50,499 nucleotides of DNA from Treponema sp. Marseille-Q4130 (GTDB lineage: Bacteria; Spirochaetota; Spirochaetia; Treponematales; Treponemataceae), in the NCBI RefSeq assembly GCF_014334325.1, contig NZ_JACSET010000015.1, forward strand, positions 1 through 50,499, read 5' to 3'. Shown in pieces: positions 1-8,613 of this stretch. Each line of letters opens with the position of its first letter. Position 1 is the first letter of the stretch. Both the position numbers and the translations under genes were made by a program. Under the pieces are notes generated by a model. The model saw only the letters and a list, made by a program, of their open reading frames with translations. It did no database searches and was not told where the DNA came from.

Positions 1-124
1 GGGTACGTTATCCACGTGTTACTCACCAGTCCGCCGCTCTCGGCATTGCTGCCTGCCGCTCGACTTGCATGGTTAAGACGCGCCGCCAGCGTTCGTTCTG
101 AGCCAGGATCAAACTCTCCATCAT
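1..124 (-). rRNA. rrs: 16S ribosomal RNA, 5' end (partial)
   Basis: The reverse complement contains the universal 16S 5' primer site AGAGTTTGATCCTGGCTCAG (positions 98-117), followed by the usual GAACGCTGGCGGCGCGTCTT and TGCAAGTCGAGCG blocks. Only about the first 124 nt are present; the gene runs off the left edge. The mature 5' end near 124 is placed by analogy with the E. coli 16S numbering. Confidence 0.97.
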
Positions 125-278
125 TATTTTCCCGGATTGCTCCGGGTCTAATTCCGTTCGTTTGTCCCCGCTTGCTCTCGCTTAATTCGGGAGACTTTCT
201 ATCTCCGCATGCGTCTTGCTTTCTTTCCTTCCCTCTACCTATCAAACAGCGCACCCGTGATTTGCGCGGGTAGCTTGT
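125..278 (-). other. 16S rRNA leader region
   Basis: About 150 nt between the predicted rRNA promoter and the mature 16S end. Two small hairpins can be seen on the transcribed strand: CCCGGA/TCCGGG (131-136 with 141-146), just upstream of the mature 5' end, and CCCG/CGGG (254-257 with 267-270). They may be processing or antitermination structures. No open frame here looks real. Confidence 0.55.
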
Positions 279-308
279 AATTTACTACTTTTCTCCACTC
301 TATGTCAA
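279..308 (-). promoter_or_regulatory. rRNA operon promoter
   Basis: On the minus strand TTGACA (308-303) is followed after 18 nt by TAAATT (284-279), a good sigma-70-type promoter pointing into the 16S gene. A start is predicted near 272. I see no second promoter or gene between 309 and 451. Confidence 0.6.
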
Positions 309-451
309 GTACCTCCCCTCCCTTTTTCAAAACTTTTTTCTCCACCGTATATGCGTTTTGGAATAAGAGCTGCCCCCGACTCCCCTCACTTTACAAAACA
401 CAATGTCCTTATCAGCGGTGCAGCGACGGTAACCACCCCTTTGATAAAAAT

Positions 452-470
452 AAATCAGCGCTTTTGCGCT
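452..470 (-). terminator. terminator downstream of rsuA-like gene
   Basis: AGCGC-N4-GCGCT (457-461 with 466-470), followed on the minus strand by the T-rich run GATTTATTTTTATC. The other strand also has a short T run after the hairpin, so it may work in both directions. It ends the gltA-rsuA transcript before the rRNA promoter region. Confidence 0.5.
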
Positions 471-507
471 TTATTTCCTTATCATGCTGAAGCGCGCGCA
501 CAAGTTT

Positions 508-1263
508 TCAAATTCGGTATAGCAGCTCAATTTCATCTTCCGAAAGTTCCCTCCAATCACCTTTTTCAAGGCTTTCGTCCAACCGAAGCGATCCGATTGC
601 GATGCGTTTCAAATAGGCGACTTCGTTTCCGAGCGCGGAAAAGATACGCCTTACTTCGTGAAACTTTCCTTCGTAAATCGTAAGCGTGCATTCGTCTTTT
701 TCATCGCCGCTTCCGATCCATATGAGTTCGGCGCTTTTGCAGTCCGCTTCTTTTTCTCGTCCTTCCGGTTCTATGTGCACGCCTTGCGCGCACTCGGAAA
801 CATAGGCCGATCCTTCCGCGCTTCGAACTTTCTTTGCGAGGCGCACAAAATACGTTTTTCCGCATTCGCTTTTCGGAGAAGTGATGCGGTGCGTGAGTTC
901 TCCGTCGGTTGTAAGGATGAGGAGACCTTCCGTATCGCAGTCGAGTCTTCCGATCGTGTGCAGATTGTCTTCGAAAAAAGGCGTACGGTACGCATCGCCG
1001 AGAAAATCGAAAACCGTTCGATGAAGTCCGTCGCGCTTTGCACACACATAACCCGAAGGCTTGTGCATCATGAGGTAGACCTCTTTTCGGATTTCGATTT
1101 TTTTACCGTCCGCGGCGACAACATCGCGATCTTCATCGATGTGAAGCGACGGGTCGAATACGCTTTTACCGTTTACCGTTACGGCGCCCGAACGAAGAAG
1201 TTTTTTTACGGAAGAGCGGGACCCCAAACCTCCGTGCGCCAGCAATTTGTCGAGGCGGATCAT
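508..1263 (-). CDS. rsuA: RsuA/RluB-family rRNA pseudouridine synthase
   Basis: A cytosolic enzyme that isomerises a specific uridine in rRNA to pseudouridine. An N-terminal S4 RNA-binding domain (residues about 1-45, beginning IRLDKLLAHGGLGSRS) is followed by the catalytic domain. The signature GRLDCDTEGLLILTTDGELT contains the catalytic Asp, and an arginine-rich motif VRRIFSALG lies near the C-terminus. At 251 residues it has the usual family length. It starts 6 nt after the citrate synthase stop, so the two are probably cotranscribed. Which uridine is modified (16S U516 or a 23S site) cannot be told from sequence; the RsuA name is a family-level choice. Confidence 0.85.
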   Translation of the reverse strand: MIRLDKLLAHGGLGSRSSVKKLLRSGAVTVNGKSVFDPSLHIDEDRDVVAADGKKIEIRKEVYLMMHKPSGYVCAKRDGLHRTVFDFLGDAYRTPFFEDNLHTIGRLDCDTEGLLILTTDGELTHRITSPKSECGKTYFVRLAKKVRSAEGSAYVSECAQGVHIEPEGREKEADCKSAELIWIGSGDEKDECTLTIYEGKFHEVRRIFSALGNEVAYLKRIAIGSLRLDESLEKGDWRELSEDEIELLYRI

Positions 1264-1269
1264 GTGCGC

Positions 1270-2634
1270 TTACTTTACGCGCTTTTCGATCGGAACGTAA
1301 TCGCGCACATCGCACACGTTTTTGTACGCCGGCCGGTAAATCCTGCCGCCCGCAACGATCTCTTCGATGCGGTGCGCGCTCCAGCCTGCAATACGCGAAA
1401 TCGCAAAGATGGGCGTATAGAGTTCACGCGGAATATTGAGCATGGAATAGACGAAGCCCGAATAAAAATCGACGTTCGGACAGATTTTTTTGTCGGCGCC
1501 GTGCACTTCGGCGAGAACTTCCGGAGAAATATCCGCAATGAGATTATAGAGCCGGAATTCCGCTTCGCATTTTTTTTCTTTTGCAAGCTTTGCCGCCCGC
1601 TCGCGAAGGAGTACGGCTCTCGGATCGTTGATCGTGTACACCGCGTGTCCCATACCGTAAATCAAACCCGTGCGGTCGAACGCTTCTCTCTTTGCAATTT
1701 TAATTAAATAATCGCGAATCTGCTTTTCGCTCGTCCAATCCTTTACGTGAGACTTGATGTCATCCATCATTTCCATAACCTGGATATTCGCTCCTCCGTG
1801 TCGATGTCCTTTAAGCGAACCGATAGCTGCTGCGATCGCCGAATAGGTATCGGTGTCGGCGGATGAAACGACGTGCACCGTCAAACTCGAATTGTTTCCG
1901 CCGCCGTGTTCGGCGTGCAAAATGAGGGCAAGGTCGAGGATTTCCGCTTCAAGGCGGGAATAGTTTTTATCCGGACGAATGAGGCGCAAAAAATTTTCCG
2001 CAGTCGAAAGCTCGGGCAGCGGATTGTGGATATACATGCTCTTGTCGTCGTAAAAACGCCGCTTCGCCTGATACGCGTAGGCGGCAAGCGTCGAAAATCG
2101 CGAGATGAGTTCGATGCACTGCTTGAGCACGTTTGCGATATCCCGCCCTTCGGGATCGGTATCGTACGAATAACTTGCGAGCACGCCGCGCGCCATCTTG
2201 TTCATAATATCGCTCGAGGGCGCTTTCATGATCATATCTTCCGTAAAATTCGGCGGGAGCGTGCGGCGGAGTCCCAAAAACTGGGTAAACTCGTCGAGCT
2301 GCTTTTGCGTCGGAAGCTTGCCGAAGAGCAGAAGATAGACGCACTCTTCGTAGCCGAACTGCTTTGTACGCTCGGCATCTTTAACGAGGGAAGCGACATC
2401 GTAGCCGCGATAAAAAAGTTTTCCGGGGATCGGCACTTTTTCGCCGTCTATCATATCGTAACCGACGACATCGCCGATGCGCGTGAGTCCGACGAGCACG
2501 CCCGTTCCGTTCGCATAGCGGAGTCCGCGCTTTACATCGTACTTGGTGTATAGAGCGGGAGGGATCGGATCGTTGCGTTGGGCAAGCACCGAAAGTTTTT
2601 TTAAAAATGCGTTTTGAATCTGTTCTTCCGACAT
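1270..2634 (-). CDS. gltA: citrate synthase
   Basis: Condenses acetyl-CoA with oxaloacetate to give citrate. Recognisable active-site blocks are HAEHGGGNNSS and LKGHRHGGAN, then MGHAVYTINDPRA (second His) and CPNVDFYSG (catalytic Asp), in the right order for the type II family. At 454 residues it is slightly longer than many homologues, with the extra length in the N-terminal region. No other citric acid cycle gene lies in the window. Host-associated treponemes usually lack a full cycle, so it may feed a biosynthetic branch; that part is inference. It has its own promoter (2661-2689) and a weak AGGA ribosome binding site. Confidence 0.9.
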   Translation of the reverse strand: MSEEQIQNAFLKKLSVLAQRNDPIPPALYTKYDVKRGLRYANGTGVLVGLTRIGDVVGYDMIDGEKVPIPGKLFYRGYDVASLVKDAERTKQFGYEECVYLLLFGKLPTQKQLDEFTQFLGLRRTLPPNFTEDMIMKAPSSDIMNKMARGVLASYSYDTDPEGRDIANVLKQCIELISRFSTLAAYAYQAKRRFYDDKSMYIHNPLPELSTAENFLRLIRPDKNYSRLEAEILDLALILHAEHGGGNNSSLTVHVVSSADTDTYSAIAAAIGSLKGHRHGGANIQVMEMMDDIKSHVKDWTSEKQIRDYLIKIAKREAFDRTGLIYGMGHAVYTINDPRAVLLRERAAKLAKEKKCEAEFRLYNLIADISPEVLAEVHGADKKICPNVDFYSGFVYSMLNIPRELYTPIFAISRIAGWSAHRIEEIVAGGRIYRPAYKNVCDVRDYVPIEKRVK

Positions 2635-2660
2635 GGCAATCCTGTAAAAAATGCGTTTTA

Positions 2661-2689
2661 ATTATACAGATTTTTTACCGCAACCGCAA
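2661..2689 (-). promoter_or_regulatory. promoter of gltA-rsuA
   Basis: On the minus strand TTGCGG (2689-2684), a 17-nt spacer and a perfect TATAAT (2666-2661). The predicted start near 2654 gives a leader of about 20 nt to the citrate synthase ATG. Confidence 0.65.
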
Positions 2690-2762
2690 GGCGAAAATGA
2701 GCCGACATCTTTTGCGAGCAGCCGAGCCGCGCGCCGAAACGCATTCGGCAAAATATGCGCTC

Positions 2763-4001
2763 CTAAATTTTATCCATAATCTTTGCGAGCAGCACGTTGC
2801 AAGCGTCGTCGTTTATGCCGAGTTTTTCCGCAGCGCGTATATCGCCGAGCGCGCTTTCGTATTCGCCTTTTTCGTAATACGCTTGTGCGCGATGATAAAA
2901 GGCGTGAGACTGGTATTCGTTGATCGACAAAGACTTCGAAAAGCGATCGATCGCGGCCGTATTGTCGCCGAGAATGCCGTAGACGATCCCCTCGTAATAC
3001 AGGGCGCGAAAGTTTTGCGGGTTATGAGCCGAACTCGCTTGAAAATCTTCGAGCGCTTTTTGATATTCGCTTTCGGTAAAATAGGCCATACCGCGGTGTT
3101 TATATATGACGGACAGCACGACGGCGGGCGGAACAGATTCGATGATCTGCGTGTAGATTTCGATCGCCCTCGCCAAATCGCCCGTATTGTGCGCGTGAAT
3201 GGCATCAAGGAGCAAATCGTCGATCGTTCCTTTTGCAAAAGGTGCGGCGCTTCCTTCCTGTTCGGGAGAAGTCTGTTTTATCTCGCGCTTGATCGTATCG
3301 AGTTCATCGACTTTTTCATAAAACAATTTGCGCCGCTCGTTCACTTCGTCCTGCAGTTTTTTTTGATAATCGCGGATCTCCTGAAAAATCGTATCGGCGA
3401 GCGTCAGCGACGCGTTGATCGATGCGAGCTTTCTGCGAAGCGGCAAATCGAACGGAGAAAACTCGCTTTTGTAGATAAGCTCGTGCTCAACTTCCGCCCA
3501 CGCGTCCTGCAAAATCGTGCGGATTTGAATTTCGCACACGATATCGTTTAAGCGCGGAAGCGACGGAAAATCGGACGGCGACGGAAAACACGAATCGGGG
3601 ATGTTAACGAGGATGTGAATCGACTCGTATTCGAAAGCTTTGAAATTCTGAGCGGGTCCCTTTTGCTCGATCTCTCGCACATCGAAAAGTCCTTGCACCT
3701 GTTTCAAAACGACGGCGATGTCTTCGAGAAACGCGCAGATGATGCGTATGCCGATCATATCGGTGAGACAGATGAGAGAGCCGTCATCCGGAGAACTCAC
3801 CTTTAAGCGCAGAATCTTTTTATAATAACTGTCGAAAGATTTTATGCGTGCTTTATACGTCGGAGGAGATGCGAGCGTGACGGCACGTTCGAGCCGCTTT
3901 TGAATATTTTCCATAACGGCATAAAAATACGGCTCGTATGCTTTATAGGTTTTTTGAATACGGTCTTTTGCCGGCAAATTATCGTAGGCTTTGTATTCCA
4001 T
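2763..4001 (-). CDS. RelA/SpoT-domain alarmone synthetase with TPR repeats
   Basis: Residues about 50-180 form a (p)ppGpp-synthetase-type nucleotidyltransferase domain: KARIKSFDSYYKKI, DMIGIRIICAF, FEYESIHILVNIP and EIQIRTILQDAWAEVEHEL. There is no HD hydrolase domain and no TGS or ACT domain. A coiled segment (about 215-240) leads to at least four TPR-like repeats (about 260-405), for example AIEIYTQIIESVPP, ALEDFQASSAHNPQNF and AIDRFSKSLSINEY. This is the layout of a small alarmone synthetase with a TPR partner-binding module, so it probably makes (p)ppGpp under control of a bound protein. Catalytic activity is inferred. It starts just after the flaA terminator, and I see neither a clear promoter nor a good ribosome binding site. 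Confidence 0.8.
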   Translation of the reverse strand: MEYKAYDNLPAKDRIQKTYKAYEPYFYAVMENIQKRLERAVTLASPPTYKARIKSFDSYYKKILRLKVSSPDDGSLICLTDMIGIRIICAFLEDIAVVLKQVQGLFDVREIEQKGPAQNFKAFEYESIHILVNIPDSCFPSPSDFPSLPRLNDIVCEIQIRTILQDAWAEVEHELIYKSEFSPFDLPLRRKLASINASLTLADTIFQEIRDYQKKLQDEVNERRKLFYEKVDELDTIKREIKQTSPEQEGSAAPFAKGTIDDLLLDAIHAHNTGDLARAIEIYTQIIESVPPAVVLSVIYKHRGMAYFTESEYQKALEDFQASSAHNPQNFRALYYEGIVYGILGDNTAAIDRFSKSLSINEYQSHAFYHRAQAYYEKGEYESALGDIRAAEKLGINDDACNVLLAKIMDKI

Positions 4002-4017
4002 AACTCGAAAGAACGGT

Positions 4018-4060
4018 TAAAAAAACGTCCCCCTCCGCACGGAGCGGCAAGAAGGACGTT
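4018..4060 (-). terminator. Rho-independent terminator of flaA
   Basis: On the minus strand AACGTCC (4060-4054) pairs with GGACGTT (4030-4024), followed by a run of T. A smaller CTCCG/CGGAG hairpin lies inside the loop. It sits about 25 nt after the flaA stop codon. Confidence 0.8.
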
Positions 4061-4084
4061 TTATTAACAAAAACTTACGGCAGC

Positions 4085-5176
4085 TTATCGTGCATTTGCG
4101 GAATTGCCCGACGAACGAGCAGCGTTCGACGTGGAGTCCGGATTGAGACTCGAAGTAAAGCTTTCTTCCGTAGCCTGTTTGATGCGTTCGAGATAGCGAT
4201 TGACCTGCTTGTTGCCGAAGCGCTCCATTTCAAACGCTTGGCGTTTCTTTTCGCGCTCACCGATAATACCCCACAGATCTTCGTCCGCAATATCGCGCTC
4301 CGACGTCAAGACAGCTCTGTCGTAGATGATTTTGACATCTTTGAAGTAGCCGATATAGTCGCCGCCGATGTGAGCGGCATCGCGCGTGATCAGGAAGCCG
4401 GCAAATTTTACATACGGAACGCCGCGCGGATAGATCGGGTATACGCGGATTTCGCGGTTGCGGATATCGCTGATATACTGTGGGTTATTCCACACGAGTT
4501 CTTTCCAGCCGTCGAATCCGAGATAGCCCATAAAGTAGCGGCGTTCGATGCCGTCGTTGTCTTTGAGTAAAACGTACAAGCCTTCGGGGTAGTTCATACC
4601 CATCGTCGTGACGGCGATCGATTTGATCGCACCGACATTTCTGACGATACCGTAACCGTCTTCGAAAAGAATCTTACCGCTCGCTTTTTCTTCGTCGGTC
4701 TGTGCCTGGCGGTTGCCGTCGGCGTCGGCGGCTGCAAGCGGTTCAAACGCGGGAATGTCGAACGGCGGTTCAATGCGCGCGTTTGCGTTCGAATTCCATT
4801 CGGGGAAAATGATACGAACGCCCATGACGTTCGATCCGGCGAAGGGAACATCAGCTCCGCTGCGCACAGGGGCTGCGACGACCGTCGAAAGCCCTACGGA
4901 CTGGACGTTCTGTGCCGATGAATTGAGCACGATTTCCCATTCGGGAAGAGCGAGAGAGGTCTTCATGAGATCCCGCTGCTCTGCGGTGAATGTAGCGCCC
5001 GCAGCTGCGGCGTAATTCATTACAGTACGGCCGTTCTGCGTCGGATTGCCGTTTGCATCGGCGACGACGTCCGCATCGAGCTGCGTAAAATCGATAAGCA
5101 TCGATTCCGTAGCAAAAAGCCCCGCGCCTCCGATGAGCAGCATTCCCGCCGCAATCACTAAAAAAGTCTTCTTCAT
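4085..5176 (-). CDS. flaA: periplasmic flagellar filament sheath protein FlaA
   Basis: Outer-layer (sheath) protein of the spirochaete periplasmic flagellar filament. An N-terminal signal peptide (MKKTFLVIAAGMLLIGGAGLFA) is followed by the mature start around TESMLIDFTQL. The middle contains the FlaA-type stretches MGVRIIFPEWNSNA, GYGIVRNVGAIKSI and NPQYISDIRNREIRVYP. At 363 residues it fits treponemal FlaA. The C-terminus is asparagine/serine rich (SLNPDSTSNAARSSGNSANAR). A strong AGGAG ribosome binding site, its own promoter (5223-5251) and a terminator (4018-4060) make it a single-gene, highly expressed unit. Confidence 0.93.
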   Translation of the reverse strand: MKKTFLVIAAGMLLIGGAGLFATESMLIDFTQLDADVVADANGNPTQNGRTVMNYAAAAGATFTAEQRDLMKTSLALPEWEIVLNSSAQNVQSVGLSTVVAAPVRSGADVPFAGSNVMGVRIIFPEWNSNANARIEPPFDIPAFEPLAAADADGNRQAQTDEEKASGKILFEDGYGIVRNVGAIKSIAVTTMGMNYPEGLYVLLKDNDGIERRYFMGYLGFDGWKELVWNNPQYISDIRNREIRVYPIYPRGVPYVKFAGFLITRDAAHIGGDYIGYFKDVKIIYDRAVLTSERDIADEDLWGIIGEREKKRQAFEMERFGNKQVNRYLERIKQATEESFTSSLNPDSTSNAARSSGNSANAR

Positions 5177-5222
5177 TTTGGAAGCTCCTTATACTATTCG
5201 ATGTAGCCTTGTACCGTTTATC

Positions 5223-5251
5223 ACGATAGTGCAAAAAAATCCGTTTGTCAA
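5223..5251 (-). promoter_or_regulatory. flaA promoter (sigma-70 type)
   Basis: On the minus strand a perfect TTGACA (5251-5246), a 17-nt spacer and TATCGT (5228-5223). The predicted start near 5216 leaves a leader of about 40 nt. The -35 box overlaps the last codons of the GerMN gene. A sigma-70 rather than sigma-28 promoter for flaA agrees with what is known in other treponemes. Confidence 0.75.
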
Positions 5252-5745
5252 GGATTTTGTTTTTGCAAATCTCCTCGGGCGTTTTTTTCGTACACGTGAT
5301 TGCCGGCGACAAACACTTCGATAGTATTAATATTTTTAAAATTATACAGGATATTTTTCCTGAATAATTCCATCCCTTGTCGTATTTCGGATGCGCCGTC
5401 CGATTCGGAAACGAGCACGTCCGAAAGATCGACATACAGAACGCCGCCGCGCACAAAACACGATTGCGCACGGGTACCCCGCGTAAAAAGCGGGCGGTAT
5501 TCCGCAGTCAAAGGTCCGAGCAAAAGTTCGTCCACGTAACAGTTCACCTTTCCCTGCACGGGACGTCGCGGTAAATACCTCGACTCCATGCAGATTTTGC
5601 CGGTCGCAGCCGACTGGAACATAAATACGCGCCGTATGCCCGGATAGCTCATTATCCACAGCACAAGAGACAGAACGAAAGAAGCCGACACGATTGCAAT
5701 AAACGCCGTTGTTTTTCTTTTCATAGCGCAATCGTACAAAATCAT
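5248..5745 (-). CDS. GerMN-domain envelope protein
   Basis: A short N-terminal transmembrane or signal segment (TTAFIAIVSASFVLSLVLWIM) is followed by a GerMN-type domain (VNCYVDELLLGPLTAEYRPLF, then VLYVDLSDVLVSESDG and GMELFRKNILYNF, NTIEVFVAGN). GerMN domains occur with cell-wall amidases in many bacteria, and here the amidase gene is directly upstream. The ATG at 5745 overlaps the amidase TGA (ATGA). A second ATG, six codons later at 5724 (MKRKTTAF), is equally plausible. Neither has a clear ribosome binding site, so coupled translation is likely. The exact role is unknown. Confidence 0.75.
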   Translation of the reverse strand: MILYDCAMKRKTTAFIAIVSASFVLSLVLWIMSYPGIRRVFMFQSAATGKICMESRYLPRRPVQGKVNCYVDELLLGPLTAEYRPLFTRGTRAQSCFVRGGVLYVDLSDVLVSESDGASEIRQGMELFRKNILYNFKNINTIEVFVAGNHVYEKNARGDLQKQNP

Positions 5746-6785
5746 TTTGATGATGTAAAGCCTCTCGATCGCTCAAAGTGCGTGATAAAATCACTTATGC
5801 CGTTATATATGCCGAATGCGGCTTTTTGCAGATACTGCGTATCGCTCAAATTCCGCGCTTCGGTATAATTCGTTAAAAAACCCAATTCGACGAGTACGCT
5901 CGGCATGTTGGCGTTTCGAACGACGAACCATTCTTCCGCCTTTATGCCGCGCGCTTTCGACTTGTCGCCTATCTGCGCCTGTAAGCCGTCCATGATAAAT
6001 TTTGCGATGAGGACACTTTCGGTCGTATACTCTTCTTCCGTCATCGCGTTCAAAATCGGAAAAAGCGTTTTATCTTCTCCCGCAGCTGCCTTGTCGATAA
6101 CGGTGCGGCGATATCCCGGCGACAGATACCACACTTCGTAGCCGCTCGCTTTTTTATCCAAAGAAGCGTTTACGTGAACGGAAACATAGAGCACCGCTTC
6201 GTTTTTTTTCAGCCGCACGGAATTGGCGATATCGGTTCTCTCGCCGAGCGAAAGAAAGGTATCTCCGTTTCTCGTCAATATGATCTTTTTGTCGGGAAAC
6301 GCCGTTTTGAGTTTTGCATACAGCATTTTTCCGACGGCAAGCGTTACGTCTTTTTCCCGAATGACGAGCGTCTCCCCGTTTTGCCGGAACACTTGGCTCG
6401 CACCCGGATCTTTTCCGCCGTGTCCCGGATCGATTAAAATCGCGCCGACGCGGTAGTGCGCTTCTTCGCTTTCCGTTTTAAAAAACGATTCCGCATTATC
6501 GATAAAAGCCTGCGACACGAAAAGGGCGCCCGACTTCGCGACGGGGGCATCGGTTACCGAAAGCTTTCGGTTATCGAGCAGCACGACGCTGTCGCCCGCA
6601 CGGAAACTGATTTGGTGACCGTTTTTTTCCATAAGACCTGTTTCAGCCAAACTGTCCCAATACAGGAGAATGCCCGACGCTTCGGCCTTTTTCAGCAGTT
6701 CGATCGTTTCAGCCGCATAGCTTTGCGCCGTCGCTGCAAAAAGCAAAATAAGAGAAACGAATATAATACTCTGTCGTTTCGGCAT
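5742..6785 (-). CDS. amiA: N-acetylmuramoyl-L-alanine amidase (Amidase_3)
   Basis: Cleaves the amide bond between muramic acid and the peptide stem of peptidoglycan in the periplasm. Zinc-ligand motifs are visible: LIDPGHGGKDPGA (His), REKDVTLAVG (Glu) and YVSVHVNASLDKKASGYEVW (His). The catalytic Glu is in VLVELGFLTN. The chosen start gives the signal peptide MPKRQSIIFVSLILLFAATA, with AAGG 8 nt upstream; ATGs at 6791, 6803 and 6830 are alternatives. A domain of about 80 residues precedes the catalytic domain. It overlaps or abuts the ATP-grasp gene upstream and GerMN downstream, so it is translated from the same transcript as the glycan cluster. Confidence 0.87.
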   Translation of the reverse strand: MPKRQSIIFVSLILLFAATAQSYAAETIELLKKAEASGILLYWDSLAETGLMEKNGHQISFRAGDSVVLLDNRKLSVTDAPVAKSGALFVSQAFIDNAESFFKTESEEAHYRVGAILIDPGHGGKDPGASQVFRQNGETLVIREKDVTLAVGKMLYAKLKTAFPDKKIILTRNGDTFLSLGERTDIANSVRLKKNEAVLYVSVHVNASLDKKASGYEVWYLSPGYRRTVIDKAAAGEDKTLFPILNAMTEEEYTTESVLIAKFIMDGLQAQIGDKSKARGIKAEEWFVVRNANMPSVLVELGFLTNYTEARNLSDTQYLQKAAFGIYNGISDFITHFERSRGFTSSK

Positions 6786-6816
6786 GTTCATAGCCTTTTT
6801 CATTCTCCGATAATGT

Positions 6817-8613
6817 TCACAAACCGGCATTTACCCTATCTATAGTATCGGCAAAATACAGCATTCCCTGCACCCCCCCCCGCAGTCCCGCACGCCAAAA
6901 TTTTTTCGCGTCGAGGTCGGGGTGATCGGGGCAAAGTTCGTCGAAAACTGCGCAGCTTTCGGCAAAACTTCGATGATTCCAGTCGCGCTCATCCGATTCG
7001 TAAAGCCTTTGCAAAACGCGCGGCACGCAATCGGACGCGCGAGCGCCTTTCGGTATGACGCCCGTCACCGACTTCCAATCGATGGCAGAACAGACAGATG
7101 CATCTTGCCGCGACGTAGCAGCGAAAGCCGATCCGTACGCATCTTCGCTTTCAACAGCGGCAGAGGCCGCCCCGTAAGCGTCGGGCGGAAAGCGCGACGA
7201 GTTTACTTCCGCTTTTTGTACGAGCGACTGTGCTTCCGCTGTTTTATCCGCCGTACGATTTTTAACTTCACCCGATTCCGACGCGGCAAAGGACGCATCG
7301 GCAAAAAACGTATCCGTTTCGGGGACGCAGGGTTCCAAGCGCAGCACGATTTTCGAAACCGCTTTTTCAGCGGCGGCGATCGCCTCCGTACACGATGGGG
7401 AAGCTGAAATCACATTGCCGCATTTTTGTACGTTGTTGTGCGGAAAGACGACTGCATCTCCCGCACCGATTCGCGGAAATACGTCTTTGACGAAGGGAAC
7501 GGAACACGCCCTTTCCAAGCCCGATACTTCTTTAACAATTCCCGGAATTGAAATCCACGCGCGCTCCGCGCTCGCATCAACACACGGAAGTTCGTACAGT
7601 TCGTAGGGCGCGCCACAGTTTCCGCACGAGGGGGGCGGCGTAAATGGAATGCGTTTCCGATGCGCTTCGAGGAACGAAGGCTTTTTTCCGCACGCGATGA
7701 GGAGCGCTTGTTCGGTGAGATTGCAGTGCGACGCGTAAGGGTATGTCCAGCCCGACATAAAGCCGCCCGAAAGACGCGCGGCCACCTCGCCTATCATCGG
7801 CCCCTTTTCCGTATATTTGATGTCGGCCTTTGCCGCCCCGCAGGAAAGACCGAGCGCTTTTGCCGCAAGCGCAAAGACCGCGATGAGTTCGTTCTTTTTC
7901 GCATCGGATATCGCAGTCGGCATCGTGTGCCCCGTTTCGATAAAGTACGGCGGAAAAAAGATATGCCTGTCGGCAAAACCCGTAATCGTCATCGTCCCGT
8001 CATATATGAGCGCGTCGATCGAATATTCATCACCGCTCATGTATTCTTCGAGGATGGCGTTTTCAGTCCGTGAAGACGCGAGCGCCGTCTGCAAAGCATC
8101 TTCCGTTTCGTCTTCACTCCTTATCATGCGGCAGCCGCGGCCTCCCATATTGTCCACGGGTTTTACGACGCACGGAAAGCCGAGTTCTCTCACGCATTTT
8201 TTAACAAAATCGAGCTCGCTCTCTTTTTTCGTTACACCGAAAAATTTCGGAGAAGGTACGCCGGCTTCCGAAAACTTTTGCCGCATCCGCACTTTGCCGC
8301 TCGCATTGCAGGCAGCTTCATAGGAATGGCAGGCAAGTCCGAGCTTTTCTCCCGCGTAAGAAACGGAAGCCGAAAAATCGGTTCCCGCCGTAAAGATCGC
8401 CCGAAGCCCTCCTTCCTTTTGTAATTTTTTTGCAAACTCGTAAATCCCTTCTTTATCTTTTAAATCGATGCGTTCGAATCGGTCGCTAAGTCCGACGCAG
8501 ACGGCGCCTTCGTTACCGTCGACGACGACCGCGCGGCAGCCGATTTTTTTCGCCGCTTCGATCGCGGGTTTTTGCAAAAAGCCCGCGCCGAGTATGAGTA
8601 TGTTTTTATCCAT
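6817..8613 (-). CDS. ATP-grasp ligase, carbamoyl-phosphate-synthase-like, with low-complexity tail
   Basis: An ATP-grasp enzyme joins a carboxylate to an amine or thiol using ATP. The N-terminal Rossmann-like part begins ILILGAGFLQKPAIEAAKKIG. The ATP-grasp core follows (VRELGFPCVVKPVDNMGGRG, AILEEYMSGDEYSIDALIYD, and GAAKADIKYTEKGPMIGEVA ending in the metal-binding Glu/Arg block ARLSGGF). After about residue 400 there is a cysteine-containing segment and then an Ala/Ser-rich low-complexity stretch (about 450-530) before a conserved-looking C-terminus. The start at 8613 has a GGGAG ribosome binding site and overlaps the previous gene by 8 nt. The substrate is unknown; the setting suggests an amino-acid or peptide-like decoration of a sugar. 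Confidence 0.75.
   Translation of the reverse strand: MDKNILILGAGFLQKPAIEAAKKIGCRAVVVDGNEGAVCVGLSDRFERIDLKDKEGIYEFAKKLQKEGGLRAIFTAGTDFSASVSYAGEKLGLACHSYEAACNASGKVRMRQKFSEAGVPSPKFFGVTKKESELDFVKKCVRELGFPCVVKPVDNMGGRGCRMIRSEDETEDALQTALASSRTENAILEEYMSGDEYSIDALIYDGTMTITGFADRHIFFPPYFIETGHTMPTAISDAKKNELIAVFALAAKALGLSCGAAKADIKYTEKGPMIGEVAARLSGGFMSGWTYPYASHCNLTEQALLIACGKKPSFLEAHRKRIPFTPPPSCGNCGAPYELYELPCVDASAERAWISIPGIVKEVSGLERACSVPFVKDVFPRIGAGDAVVFPHNNVQKCGNVISASPSCTEAIAAAEKAVSKIVLRLEPCVPETDTFFADASFAASESGEVKNRTADKTAEAQSLVQKAEVNSSRFPPDAYGAASAAVESEDAYGSAFAATSRQDASVCSAIDWKSVTGVIPKGARASDCVPRVLQRLYESDERDWNHRSFAESCAVFDELCPDHPDLDAKKFWRAGLRGGVQGMLYFADTIDRVNAGL

Noticed and set aside
658-1707. Long open frame on the plus strand, 349 codons
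   Set aside because: It is antisense to rsuA and gltA, runs across their boundary and has no recognisable domain. It is a by-product of the codon bias of the genes opposite.
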